This document shows, one piece after another, positions 52,009 through 60,706 of a stretch of DNA of 64,000 bases (its first letter is position 1; each line of letters starts with the position of its first letter). The DNA is from CADEDH01 sp965216205 (GTDB lineage: Bacteria > Actinomycetota > Acidimicrobiia > Acidimicrobiales > SZUA-35), in contig OZ244139.1 in assembly GCA_965216205.1 (NCBI GenBank), positions 2,418,001 through 2,482,000 on the forward strand, given 5' to 3'. The notes under the pieces were generated by a model. The model ran no database searches, had not been told where the DNA came from, and saw only the letters and a list, made by a program, of their open reading frames with translations. Both the position numbers and the translations under genes were made by a program.

Positions 52009-52966
52009 AGTACTCGAGCCGAAGCCGAACGAGCCGCCGATCGTCGACCGTCTCGACGACAGCCTCGTCGATGCCACCGAGTCGCTCGGCGAGCACCGGT
52101 CACTCAAGGCCGATGTCTGGCGGCAGTTCAGACGGCACAAGGGCGCGATCGCCGGGCTGTTCGTGCTGACCGTGATCATCTTCGGTGCCGTGATCGGGCC
52201 GTTCGTCTACCCACTGGATCCGTTCGCGCTCGACACCGCCAATGCCAACCAGGGCCCGTCCCTCAGCAACCCGCTCGGCACCGACAACCTCGGTCGTGAC
52301 GTGGTGGCGCGTTCACTGATCGGCGGTCGGATCTCGCTCGCCGTGGGCTTCGCGGCGATGCTCTTCGCCCTGTTCCTCGGCGTGGCGGTAGGCGTGCTCG
52401 CCGGGTTCTTCAAGCGGTTGGACGGCCCGCTGATGCGTGTGACCGACCTGTTCATCGCTCTACCTCTCCTCCCGCTCCTGCTCGTGGTGATCCTGCTGTT
52501 CCGGGACCCCCTGAAGGACGCGTTCGGTGAGAACCTCGGAATCTTCCTCTTGGTCGTCGTGATCATCGGCGCCACGAGCTGGATGCAGACAGCCCGCATC
52601 GTGCGAGGCGATGTGCTGGCGATCAAGGAGCAGGAGTTCGTGCTCGCAGCACGCAGCATCGGCACGTCCAGTCCGAAGATCGTCACGAGGCACATCATCG
52701 CCAACGTGCTCAGCCCGGTGACCGTGTCGGCGTCACTCGGGATCGCAGTCGCCATCATCACCGAGTCTGCCCTGTCGTTCCTCGGCCTCGGCTTCCCTGC
52801 CGACTTCCCGACGTGGGGTCGGCTGCTCTTCGACGCCAAGGACTACATGCGGATCAACATCTGGCGCGTGTTGCTCCCCGGTGGGCTGATCTCGTTGACC
52901 GTGATCAGCGTGAACTTCATCGGCGACGGTCTGCGCGACGCCCTCGACCCCAAGCTGCGGCGATAG
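52001..52966 (+). CDS. Oligopeptide ABC permease (OppC/DppC)
   Basis: 321 residues. A cytoplasmic N-terminus precedes the OppC-type start VWRQFRRHKGAIAGLFVL. The sequence NPLGTDNLGRDVVARSLIGG is a family hallmark, and the coupling loop is FVLAARSIGTSSPKIVTRHI. The end NFIGDGLRDALDPKLRR is typical. With OppB it forms the channel of the importer. Confidence 0.95.
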   Translation: MTEVLEPKPNEPPIVDRLDDSLVDATESLGEHRSLKADVWRQFRRHKGAIAGLFVLTVIIFGAVIGPFVYPLDPFALDTANANQGPSLSNPLGTDNLGRDVVARSLIGGRISLAVGFAAMLFALFLGVAVGVLAGFFKRLDGPLMRVTDLFIALPLLPLLLVVILLFRDPLKDAFGENLGIFLLVVVIIGATSWMQTARIVRGDVLAIKEQEFVLAARSIGTSSPKIVTRHIIANVLSPVTVSASLGIAVAIITESALSFLGLGFPADFPTWGRLLFDAKDYMRINIWRVLLPGGLISLTVISVNFIGDGLRDALDPKLRR

Positions 52967-53003
52967 TCTGTAAGACGCCCTCGGATCAGGAGCCTCGGCC
53001 GCA

Positions 53004-53234
53004 ATGGAACTCGCACTCGGCATCGTCTACGTCGTCGTCGGCATCTTCACCATCGCTCTCATCCTGCTCCACAGCGGACGCGGCGGCGGCTTGTCGGACA
53101 TGTTCGGCGGTGGTCTCGGAGCGGCGGCTGCAGGGTCGACGTCGATGGAGCGGAACCTGGATCGCCTGACGATCGTCATGGGTCTGATCTTCACGTTCCT
53201 CACGATCATCCTCGCGTTCATGCTCGACGCCTGA
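53004..53234 (+). CDS. secG: Preprotein translocase subunit SecG
   Basis: 76 residues with two membrane helices (about 3-22 and 53-73) and between them the loop LHSGRGGGLSDMFGGG, the SecG signature. It assists SecYEG protein export. secG normally follows tpiA in actinobacteria; here the peptide-importer genes separate the two. Confidence 0.93.
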   Translation: MELALGIVYVVVGIFTIALILLHSGRGGGLSDMFGGGLGAAAAGSTSMERNLDRLTIVMGLIFTFLTIILAFMLDA

Positions 53235-53342
53235 TCCGCCTGTTCTGGCGAGGTCGTCGGCGGTTGGAGCCGGTTCGTTTGCGGGCTTCGAGGCAACCGC
53301 TGCGACACCTCACGGTGAGTGCACCTGGGTCGATAGAACCAG

Positions 53343-54893
53343 GTGCAACGCATCAGGATGCTGTGGCTCCTCGGAGTGACCGCCGTCGGCCTGCTCGTGA
53401 GCTCGTGCGCCGACCCCGGCGGCAGTGGCGGATCGGCGAGGGGCGACGCTGCGGAGGGCTCGTCGGCCGGCCCCGCACAGGACGCGGCGAACGGCCAGAC
53501 CCCAGGCGCGCTGGCGTTCGAAACGGGTTCGACCGAGCAGAGCATCGACGGGAAGGTCCGACTGGCGCTGGCCCGTCCAGCGACCTCGATGCCCGCTCTG
53601 CTGGCACCGGCGGAGCAGGAGGCCGCGATCGTCGCCGATCTCCTGTACGACGGGTTGACCGAGGCCGATGCCGAAGCCGGCGTGCTGCGTCCGGGTCTGG
53701 CCACCTCGTGGTCGCCTGGACCCGATGGGAAGGATTGGACGTTCGTCATAGACACCGACCGGGTCAGTCTGGCAACCGTCGCCGCCCACTTCGTGTCGCT
53801 TCGCGACGAGGCCACCGGATCGACAGCTGTCGTGATCGACCAGGTGACGTCGGTGGAGACCGTCGAACCCGACCGTCTCCGCCTGCAACTCGCGTCGCCG
53901 AACCACGGCTTGCCCTGGCTGCTGAGCGGGGTCGGCTTCGGCGTGGTGGGCGAGGGGTCTGCACCGACCGGACGATTCGACATCCTGGCCGATGACGACG
54001 AGACGCTCGTGCTCCACGACCGCAACGGCAGCGGTCCCGACGTGTCCATCACCTGGACCGACTCTGCACGGGACGCGTACAACCTGCTGACGGTCGGGGC
54101 CGTCGATGTGGCGGTGGCGCCACCAGACGCGTTGGCCGATGCGCGGTCACGGTATGGAATCACCTCCTCGGCGCGCGCCATCGCCCGGTTCTATGTGCTC
54201 GATCAGCGCTCCGGCCGACTCGCCGATCCCCGGTTGCGCCTGGCGATCCTCGCCGCGGTCGATCGCTCCAGGATCGTCAGCGAGGTGATGGACGTACCGG
54301 CCTTCGCCTTGGACGGCCTGACCGCGCCGACGCTCACGGGCTTCGCCCGGAGCGGGTGCGGTCGGTCGTGTACCCATGATCCGGAGCGGGCGGCACGGCT
54401 CGTTGCCGAGCTGACCGCCGCAGAGGGCACGCCGACACCGGAGATCCGGATCGGGGCGACCTCCGATCAGGAAGCGGTCGCCGTCGCCATTGCCGCCGAC
54501 CTGAACCACGCCGGCTTCGACACGACGGTCGCCGTCCTCGGTCCCGATGAGCTGGCGGCCGAGGCCGACGCTGGGGAGTTGGAGGTGTACGCCGCCGGAT
54601 GGATCGCACCAGCCACATCGATGGACGCGGTCGCGCCGCTGCTCGCGTCACCGTCGCCGGTGGGGGCCGATGTAGGCACCGGTTCCGCCGTCCGAGCGCT
54701 ACTCGAAGAAGCAGCCTCCACGATTGATGACCACGCCCGCTGGTCTCTCCTCGCCAACGCCCACGGCGAGGTGATGACGAGCGGCGACGTCCTGCCCGTT
54801 GCCGTGGCCAAGAGCTATCTGGTGGCCGCGCCTCACGCCCAGCGAATCCCCGTGCGGGCCGACGGCAGCATCGATCTGTTCGGATTCGAATAG
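53343..54893 (+). CDS. Solute-binding lipoprotein (family 5), third, divergent copy
   Basis: 516 residues from GTG 53343. The lipobox is VGLLVSSC. The domain resembles family 5 binding proteins: LATSWSPGPDGKDWTFVID and LAILAAVDRSRIVSEV correspond to the conserved early and middle blocks. It is shorter and more diverged than the two copies upstream, and no transporter genes follow it; the next gene is a tRNA. It may share the importer or serve another system. Confidence 0.82.
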   Translation: MQRIRMLWLLGVTAVGLLVSSCADPGGSGGSARGDAAEGSSAGPAQDAANGQTPGALAFETGSTEQSIDGKVRLALARPATSMPALLAPAEQEAAIVADLLYDGLTEADAEAGVLRPGLATSWSPGPDGKDWTFVIDTDRVSLATVAAHFVSLRDEATGSTAVVIDQVTSVETVEPDRLRLQLASPNHGLPWLLSGVGFGVVGEGSAPTGRFDILADDDETLVLHDRNGSGPDVSITWTDSARDAYNLLTVGAVDVAVAPPDALADARSRYGITSSARAIARFYVLDQRSGRLADPRLRLAILAAVDRSRIVSEVMDVPAFALDGLTAPTLTGFARSGCGRSCTHDPERAARLVAELTAAEGTPTPEIRIGATSDQEAVAVAIAADLNHAGFDTTVAVLGPDELAAEADAGELEVYAAGWIAPATSMDAVAPLLASPSPVGADVGTGSAVRALLEEAASTIDDHARWSLLANAHGEVMTSGDVLPVAVAKSYLVAAPHAQRIPVRADGSIDLFGFE

Positions 54894-54936
54894 CGCACCG
54901 GACCGGCACCGCGAGTTGCTACGATCAGTGAGCCAC

Positions 54937-55020
54937 GTCGGAGTGGCGGAATTGGCAGACGCGCTAGCTTGAGGGGCTAGTGTCCGCAAGGACGTGGGGG
55001 TTCAAGTCCCCCCTCCGACA
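54937..55020 (+). tRNA. tRNA-Leu (anticodon GAG), integration target
   Basis: Acceptor stem GTCGGAG pairs with CTCCGAC. Anticodon stem CTAGC/GCTAG encloses TTGAGGG, giving anticodon GAG. A long variable arm is present and the T-loop reads TTCAAGT. CCA is encoded at 55021-55023. Degenerate copies of its 3' end recur at 58171-58198 and 61666-61690, marking it as the attachment site of the island that follows. Confidence 0.96.
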
Positions 55021-55114
55021 CCATTGAAATCCCTGGTAGCAGTGGGGCGAGTCACTCCCAGGGGTGTCGTTTGGGCCCACCACAGGATAAGTCGCGTCTG
55101 GTAGTGTTTCGGGG

Positions 55115-55521
55115 GTGGAGCTGACCCTGGCTGGTGCGACGGCGTTCTTCGAGACGGTGATGCCGCACTTGAACGAGCGTCAGCGCCGGGTGGTGACCGG
55201 TGCGTTTGCCGAGGCGTTGGGTCGTGGCGGCCAGAAGCTGGTTGTGGAAGCGTCGGGGATCTCGACATCGACGATGTCGAAGGCGGTTCGTGAGGTTCGG
55301 GCCGGGATCGAGCCGTCGGATCGTCAGCGAGCTGAGGGATCCGCACCATCGTCGAGCTCATCGCCTCGACCACCACCGACACCGGGCTCACCGTCCAAGC
55401 CGCCTACGACCCGACCTGGTACGAGACCGGCATCAAGATCACCAACGATCAGATGGACCAGCTCCCCCTCCACCCCCACGACTGGCACGGCGAGTGGAAC
55501 TACACCATCACACCCACCTGA
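55115..55521 (+). pseudogene. Internally deleted ISAzo13-family transposase relic
   Basis: Codons 1 to about 70 (from GTG 55115) match the N-terminus of ISAzo13-type transposases: PHLNERQRRVVTGAFAEALG, RGGQKLVVEASGIS. In another frame, 55339-55521, the family C-terminus continues as TIVELIASTTTDTGLTVQ, ending HGEWNYTITPT. The catalytic middle, some several hundred codons, is missing. The family assignment is from memory of these conserved ends. Confidence 0.75.
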
Positions 55522-55781
55522 ACACGCGACCTATCCCGCGGCGCGCCCTGAGTGCATCGTTGCCGTACTCACCGCCAGTTCCTACTGGGCCGGGTCGCAG
55601 TCGACACGCCAACCTTTGCTGGTGTTGAAGAGGCGGAGTCTAACGATACCGAACTCCTCAGCCAGGTCGACCACGGCCTCCGAGCCCGAGGAGGAGACGA
55701 TCGTCCCGCAGAATGTGCAGGTCTGAGCCACGAGCACGACACGACGGCGTCCGTCGACGGTTCCAACGTGGAGTCATTGGC
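55522..55781. other. Gap between two transposase relics
   Basis: No convincing gene. On the minus strand a frame is open from 55773 to 55582 and ends with a Cys-containing tail (AQTCTFCGTIVSSSGSEAVV), but it has no ATG and no ribosome-binding site. It may be debris of a gene broken by insertion. Confidence 0.4.
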
Positions 55782-56886
55782 TCAAACCCGCCGGCCCGAC
55801 CAGGCCGACGAGAAGATGCTCTCCCGTAATGGGTAGCGAGAGGCGGGGCGTCGCTGCTCGGTCTCTCGCAGGCGCCCAGGATCTACCTCGACTCGTACGC
55901 CCGGGCAGTGCCGCCCAGGTCGCTGGTCGAGGGCTTGGTGGGGCCGATGCTGGTTGTAGTGACGGATGTAGTTGCGGACGAGGCGTTCGAGTTGGTGGCG
56001 GTTCCAGATGATGGTGCGGTCGAGGAGCTCTCGTCGGATTGTTCCGATCCAGCGCTCGGCGAAGGTGTTCGCCACTGGCGTGCAGACCGGTGTGCGGAGG
56101 ATCTTGAAGCCCTCGGTTCGGAAGATCTCGTCGAACGCGTCGACGAACTGGCTGCCTCGATCGCGGACCAGAGCACGAGCACCTTCGAGGCGTTCGGAGT
56201 GGCCGATGAACAGGTTCCGGTCTGCTTGGGTGGTCCAGGCGCCGATGGGGTCTGCGGTGACGCCGTCGTCGAACACTTCTCGGGTCTGGATCTTGATGAA
56301 GAACAGGACGTAGTAGCGGCGCAAGAACGCGGTGTCGACGGTGAAGAAGTCGCAGGCCGTCGCGGCCTGGGAGTGCAAGAACTCGCTCCAGGTCACGTCG
56401 GAGCGGTCCGGGGAGGGGTCGATGTCGTTGTCGGTGAGGATTTGCCACACGGTGGTCTTGGCGATCGTGTGGCCGAGCCGGGCGAGTTCGCCTTGGATGC
56501 GCCGGTGTCCCCAGGTGGGGTTCTCGTTGGCGAGGCGCACGATCAGCCGGCGTAGCTCAGCACTGGTGGGTGGCCTGCCAATGCGTCGGGGTAGGAGGCT
56601 GTGTCCAGGTGATGACGATTCGTTGGCGGTGCCATCGCAGCAGTGTCTCGGGCGTCACGATCCAGCCGCGGAGTCGGTGGGGGAGTGCTGCGGCGACGGC
56701 GCCGAGCAGGGTCCGGTCGTGGTCGGTGAGCGCCGGTCGTGCGATCTGGCGTCGCAACACCGTGTTTTGGTGGCGTAGCACGATGAGTTCGAGGTCTTTG
56801 GAACGATCAGAACGGACCGCGAGCCAGACGAGGCTGGTCAAGAGGCGGTAGAGAATGCGAAACACGACTCGCCAGGATGGCGGCAT
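55782..56886 (-). pseudogene. Integrase-core (rve) transposase split by a frameshift
   Basis: Two adjoining frames make one transposase. The 5' part (56886 to 56557) starts MPPSWRVVFRILYRLLTSLV and contains LELIVLRHQNTVLRRQI. The 3' part (to 55782) contains GRPPTSAELRRLIVRLANEN, WGHRRIQGELARLG, FFTVDTAFLRRYYVLFF, and the catalytic-core end RDRGSQFVDAFDEIF. The frame changes by +1 near 56585, at CCTACCCCGACGC. Related elements I know carry one continuous frame, so a lesion is likelier than programmed frameshifting, but the latter is not excluded. The C-terminus also lacks the usual GLINEY-type ending. Confidence 0.8.
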
Positions 56887-56941
56887 CAGCGCTGGTCAGC
56901 ACCCATGCGTGACGTTCCGGGCCGCACAGGGAGCCCTCCTC

Positions 56942-57532
56942 CTATGACCACATGAAGGTGATGAGCGGGTCCAGGTCGCTGGGGTCGTGGTCGGCGGTGC
57001 GGAGCGCTGCAAGGTACGCGGCGCGTAGTTCGGCGGTGTTGGTGTAGGTCCGCGCTCCCCAGGTTGGCGGCGCGGTGCTGAGCGAGTCGCACAGGTAGTC
57101 GGTCGCTGCCCGTGAGTGGCGGCCGTTCCCTTTGGGGAAGGGGTGGATGGCGACCAGTCGGTGGTGGAATCGTGCGGTAGCTGTTTGTTGGTCGTCGTGG
57201 TCCAGCCACGCTCGCGCGTCGTGGACGAGGCTTCGGACCGCGGTCGTGATCTCGGTCCAGTCGATGCCGATGTTGCGATTGCTGAGCCGGTAGGTGCCGG
57301 CCCAGCTCCAGACCTCGCCGAACATCCGACGATGAAGTCGGCGCAACCAGAGGTCGTCGAGCACCTCGTCGAGCGCGGGAGACCGTATCGACCGGCGGGC
57401 TTCGAGGATGTTCGCAGCCTCAGCCTCGTTGAGGTCACCTCGTGTGCGGACCCAGGTGAGCCGGAGTCCGAGGGCTTCGTCGTCGTCGATGGGCGTGTTG
57501 CCGTCGCTGATGGTGAACAGCGGGTCGCTCAT
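56942..57532 (-). CDS. Fic-domain protein, mobile mystery protein B type
   Basis: 196 residues. The Fic motif reads HPFPKGNGRHSR (about 128-139) with the catalytic His; Lys sits where AMP-transferring Fic enzymes have Asp or Glu, so metal binding may be altered. WSWAGTYRLSNRNIGIDW is a further hallmark. Fic proteins move AMP or other phosphate-bearing groups onto targets; some are toxins. It is coupled by an ATGA overlap to an HTH protein, the arrangement known as mobile mystery proteins A and B. Its activity is unknown. Confidence 0.88.
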   Translation of the reverse strand: MSDPLFTISDGNTPIDDDEALGLRLTWVRTRGDLNEAEAANILEARRSIRSPALDEVLDDLWLRRLHRRMFGEVWSWAGTYRLSNRNIGIDWTEITTAVRSLVHDARAWLDHDDQQTATARFHHRLVAIHPFPKGNGRHSRAATDYLCDSLSTAPPTWGARTYTNTAELRAAYLAALRTADHDPSDLDPLITFMWS

Positions 57533-57978
57533 GACCAGAGGCCGCGTTTGTCGACGTGGTGGCGGGCAGTCTCCTCGATACGCGCTGCGATGGTGTCGCT
57601 GTCGGGACGTTGGTTCTCGATCTCCATCGTATGATCGACTGCCGCTATCTCTGCCCTGGCCTTTGCTTTGGCTTGAGCCCAGACGAGATCGTCGAGTGGT
57701 TCACGGGGGACCAGGACGTACTCGACTCGGCATCCGAGCGCTTCGGCGGCCCGCTCGAGCGTGTCGAGGGTGATCGTGTGCTCACGCTCGCCCTTCTCGA
57801 TCTGTCCGACGCGTGCCTTCGATAGGCCCATCCGCCGTGCGAGCTCGCTGGTGGACATGCCGAGCGCGTCACGAATCGCTCGGATCCAGCCGCTGCGGGG
57901 CGCTGTGGTGGGCGTGTCGCGGTGTCGTTGGAGGTCTCGTTCGAGCGCAACGCGTGCCCTCGCCCTGTTGGTACCCAT
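57529..57978 (-). CDS. XRE-family HTH protein, mobile mystery protein A type
   Basis: 149 residues from ATG 57978 with GGGAG upstream. The helix-turn-helix is SELARRMGLSKARVGQIEKG (about 50-70). The rest, EYVLVPREPLDDLVWAQAKA onwards, is helical and charged. It is the first gene of the pair and most likely represses its own promoter through the two palindromes just upstream. It may be the antidote or regulator of the Fic protein. Confidence 0.88.
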   Translation of the reverse strand: MGTNRARARVALERDLQRHRDTPTTAPRSGWIRAIRDALGMSTSELARRMGLSKARVGQIEKGEREHTITLDTLERAAEALGCRVEYVLVPREPLDDLVWAQAKAKARAEIAAVDHTMEIENQRPDSDTIAARIEETARHHVDKRGLWS

Positions 57979-57995
57979 GGCAATCTCCCGTGATC

Positions 57996-58046
57996 GTCTA
58001 GTTAATACTAGACAATTCTTCATCGGGTGACTAGTTACTTCTAGTC
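57996..58046. promoter_or_regulatory. Two palindromic operators in the mobile mystery A/B promoter
   Basis: GTCTAGT-TAAT-ACTAGAC (57996-58013) and GACTAG-TTACTT-CTAGTC (58029-58046) are two 18-bp inverted repeats sharing the half-site CTAGT-like core and spaced 33 bp centre to centre, about three helical turns. They occupy the AT-richest stretch in front of the HTH gene. Binding by the HTH protein is the simplest reading. Confidence 0.8.
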
Positions 58047-58170
58047 TGATAGACCCCGATCGACAATGCATAACTTTCCGATTGCGCATTGCTACGCCGG
58101 CGACCCAAGCGCCACACGGCGTCGTTACGCCGCCTCTGCCAGCGGGATCCACCGGCCTCGGTGGCGTGGG

Positions 58171-58198
58171 TTAAGGGTTGTGCTCGCCCCTCCGACAC
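58171..58198. repeat. Degenerate copy of tRNA-Leu 3' end (att-like), middle
   Basis: The segment ends GCCCCTCCGACAC, like the tRNA-Leu(GAG) 3' end CCCCCTCCGACAC. Over 23 aligned bases about 18 match, including GGTT of the T-arm. It splits the island into two cassettes. Confidence 0.7.
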
Positions 58199-58273
58199 GC
58201 AGAATCCCCAGGTCAGGACGACTCTGGCGCCAGAGATCGCCCGATCTGCTGCCCTATATTGCGTCGGCGCAGG
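58199..58273. other. Short gap after the middle att-like site
   Basis: No gene or structured element seen. Likely the junction between the att-like repeat and the decayed insertion sequence. Confidence 0.4.
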
Positions 58274-58790
58274 TCAGGGCGGCGTTTCGGTATTCGTTGA
58301 TGAGGCCGTCGCATCGGGTCGTTCGCACGACTCGGAGCGACGATTCTGCATCGGGAGCGGGCTGACAAGGGGCAGCCGGCCGTGGTCGAGCCCGACCTCG
58401 ACCACCGCTACGGTTGCTGGTCGAGGGAACGATAGGGCCGGTGCTCGTTGTAGTGGGCGATGTAGTCGGTGACGAGGCGTTCGAGCTGGTGCTGGTTCCA
58501 GCTGATGGTGCGGTCGAGGAGCCGCGTCGGAGCGTTCCGATCCATCGCTCTGCGAAGGTGTTGGCTACTGGTGTTCGGACCGGGGTGCGAAGGATCTTGA
58601 AGCCTTCGGTCCGGAAGATCTCGTCGAAGGCGTCGATGAACTGACTGCCGCGATCGCGAAGTCCTCGGAACGGCCTGACCGCACCGCGAGACGGGCCAGA
58701 GCACTGAGGAACCGGTAGAGGATGCGAAACACAAGGCGTCAGGATGGCGGGCGTTCGCCGTCGTCAGCGGCCATGACGGGATTTCGGGCA
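58274..58790 (-). pseudogene. Decayed second copy of the rve transposase
   Basis: Read on the minus strand, the 5' end keeps LVFRILYRFLSALARLAVRS, homologous to the transposase at 56.9 kb but with a stop where that copy has Trp. It then jumps, near 58663, to RDRGSQFIDAFDEIFRTEGF, so the middle is deleted. After a frameshift it continues DRTISWNQHQLERLVTDYIA up to a stop, and a further frame ends GLINEYRNAA at 58274. Several lesions make it non-functional. Confidence 0.8.
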
Positions 58791-59101
58791 CCCACACCTC
58801 TCGATAGGAGGCTCCGTTATTGCGGGGCCAACTGCGTCTTTCGTGGGTGGTCAGGGGGTCCAGGGGAGGTTGGGGCCGAGGCAAACCGTTTCGACTGGAG
58901 TGACTTGCGCTGGGCGCTCGGTCGGCCCTGTCGCCCGAACTACGCCAAGAGCCGCTGCATTGCCCCTCTTGATGTGAAGAGGGGCGCATCGGCTTGTGGC
59001 AAGGAGCGGGTTCACGATTCGGCGGCTGTGCTGTGCCGATGGTGGTTGGGCGATCGGCGATAGGCTCGGGATGGCTGCCGAAACCGCCTTGGCTGGTCGG
59101 T
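58791..59101. other. Non-coding stretch between IS relic and regulator gene
   Basis: No convincing gene on either strand: frames are short, with no ribosome-binding site or recognisable domain. Confidence 0.5.
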
Positions 59102-60079
59102 TCAGGAGGCGCGGGCGTAGCGTTGGCGGTATTGGCCGGGGGTGAGGCCGGTTCGGCGTTTGAAGGCGCGGCGGGAGCTAGTGGGGTCGGTGAATCCGGC
59201 GCGGGCGCGTAGGTCGTCGATGGCGAGGGTGGTTTCTTCGAGGAGTCGGCGGGCGGCGTCGATGCGGGCTTCTTCGAGGTAGGCCTGGGGGGTGAGGTCG
59301 AGCGCGGCGCGGAAGCGGCGGGTGAGGGTTCGGGGGCTGACTCCGACCTCGGCGGCGAGGGTGGCCACGGTGAGGGGGGCGATTCGGCCGCCCTGGACTG
59401 CGCTTTGGGCGGCGTGGACGATGGTGTCGTCGTGGGTGCGGTGGAGGCCGGTGAGGGCGAAGGGCTGTTGTGATGTGCGGGCGGCGTCGAGCAGCATCAG
59501 CCGGGTGGCGGCGTTGGCTCGGTCGCGGCTGCCGAACCGGCTGATGAGATAAAGGACCAGGTTGAACGCGGTCGTTGCTCCGCCTGAGGTGATGACGTCG
59601 CCTTCGTCGATGACCACTGCGTCGGGTTGCACGTCGATGTCGGGGTAGCCGATGGCGAGTGCGTCGGCGGCGACCCAGTGTGTGGTAGCGCGGCGCCCGT
59701 TGAGGATGCCGGCCTCGGCCAACAAGAACGCGCCGGTGCAGGAGCTGGCGATTGTCGCGCCGTCTGCGTGCCAACGGCGCAGGTGGGGAACCCAGGCGCA
59801 GTTCTCTTGGAGAGAGGCCGGCACGTCGTCGTCGAGCCCGGGTACTACGACCAGGTCCGGACGCGAGCCGTTGGTCGGGTCGAAGGTGGCCGGCAGGGTC
59901 ACTCCGTGATGGAAGTGGGCGCCGCCCCCGTCGGGTCCGCTGGCTCGAACGGTGAACAGGTCGTCGGCGCTGGGGTCGCCGAGGTGGCGCCAGGCGGCGT
60001 TGGACTTGGCCATCGTGTCCAGGACCGACAGCGTGTTGAGCGCAGCAGCGCCGTTGATCGCGGTCACATACACGTCCAT
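59102..60079 (-). CDS. GlxA-family transcriptional regulator (DJ-1/PfpI-like + AraC HTH)
   Basis: 325 residues. The N-terminal DJ-1/PfpI-like domain (about 1-180) has the nucleophile-elbow region IASSCTGAFLLAEAGIL with Cys. The C-terminal AraC-type DNA-binding domain shows VGVSPRTLTRRFRAALDLTP and the second helix-turn-helix DLRARAGFTDPTSSRRAFKR. It is a one-component regulator for an unknown small molecule. It is divergent from a membrane-protein gene 71 bp away, its likely target. Confidence 0.92.
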   Translation of the reverse strand: MDVYVTAINGAAALNTLSVLDTMAKSNAAWRHLGDPSADDLFTVRASGPDGGGAHFHHGVTLPATFDPTNGSRPDLVVVPGLDDDVPASLQENCAWVPHLRRWHADGATIASSCTGAFLLAEAGILNGRRATTHWVAADALAIGYPDIDVQPDAVVIDEGDVITSGGATTAFNLVLYLISRFGSRDRANAATRLMLLDAARTSQQPFALTGLHRTHDDTIVHAAQSAVQGGRIAPLTVATLAAEVGVSPRTLTRRFRAALDLTPQAYLEEARIDAARRLLEETTLAIDDLRARAGFTDPTSSRRAFKRRTGLTPGQYRQRYARAS

Positions 60080-60150
60080 GGCCGATATCGCCCCAAGGTT
60101 GTCGGATCCGTCGCTGTCACCCTAGGGCCCCGATCCGTAGCGTGCGATCC

Positions 60151-60666
60151 ATGGACACCGCAAGCGCAGCCCAGCTCGCCATGACGGCGAACTTCGCCAC
60201 CCTGATCATCCTGGCTGTGTGGCGATTCGTGCCGTGGGCGCGCCGCCGCAGTATCACCGACGCGCTGGTGCCGCTCGTCGCGTTTCATTGCGCTCGCACC
60301 GTGGCGCTGCAGCTCTATTCGGCGCAGGACAACGGGTTCGACGTCAGCGACAGCGTCCGCGACCAGATCATCTGGGGCGACCAACTCGGTGCCGCGCTCG
60401 CCATCGCCACCCTGGTCTGCCTCTGGGCCGCGCCCCGTGCCGTCCGGCCCGTTGGGTGGCTGCTCGTCGTGGCCACGGTGATCGACTTGGGGAACGCCCT
60501 CATCGCCGGGATCCGTGAAGAGCTCCTCACCGACGCCACCGACGTGTCGTGGATGATCCTCACCTTCTACGTCCCGGGCCTGTGGGTCTCCATCGGGCTC
60601 ATCGCCTGGCTGTTGGCCACCCGCGCCCACGAACTCGCCGCAGCACCCTCGAAGCGAACCAGCTGA
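60151..60666 (+). CDS. Small four-helix membrane protein, unknown function
   Basis: 171 residues from ATG 60151 (GTG 60142 is an alternative). Four hydrophobic helices lie at about 10-27, 38-55, 78-115 and 128-155, with little outside the membrane. I do not recognise the family. It is divergent from the GlxA-type regulator and followed 40 bp later by a STAS-like protein gene, so the three probably form one regulated cassette. Confidence 0.75.
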   Translation: MDTASAAQLAMTANFATLIILAVWRFVPWARRRSITDALVPLVAFHCARTVALQLYSAQDNGFDVSDSVRDQIIWGDQLGAALAIATLVCLWAAPRAVRPVGWLLVVATVIDLGNALIAGIREELLTDATDVSWMILTFYVPGLWVSIGLIAWLLATRAHELAAAPSKRTS

Positions 60667-60706
60667 CCCCTGCCTGATCAACACGACCATCAAGGAGAAG
60701 ACAACC

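Noticed and set aside
55582..55773. Possible Cys-containing protein tail on the minus strand
   Set aside because: It has no proper start or ribosome-binding site, and I cannot match it to a family. I kept it only as possible debris.
58722..59063. Plus-strand open frame of 113 codons
   Set aside because: Begins inside the IS relic, lacks a ribosome-binding site and has mixed Arg/Trp-rich composition.
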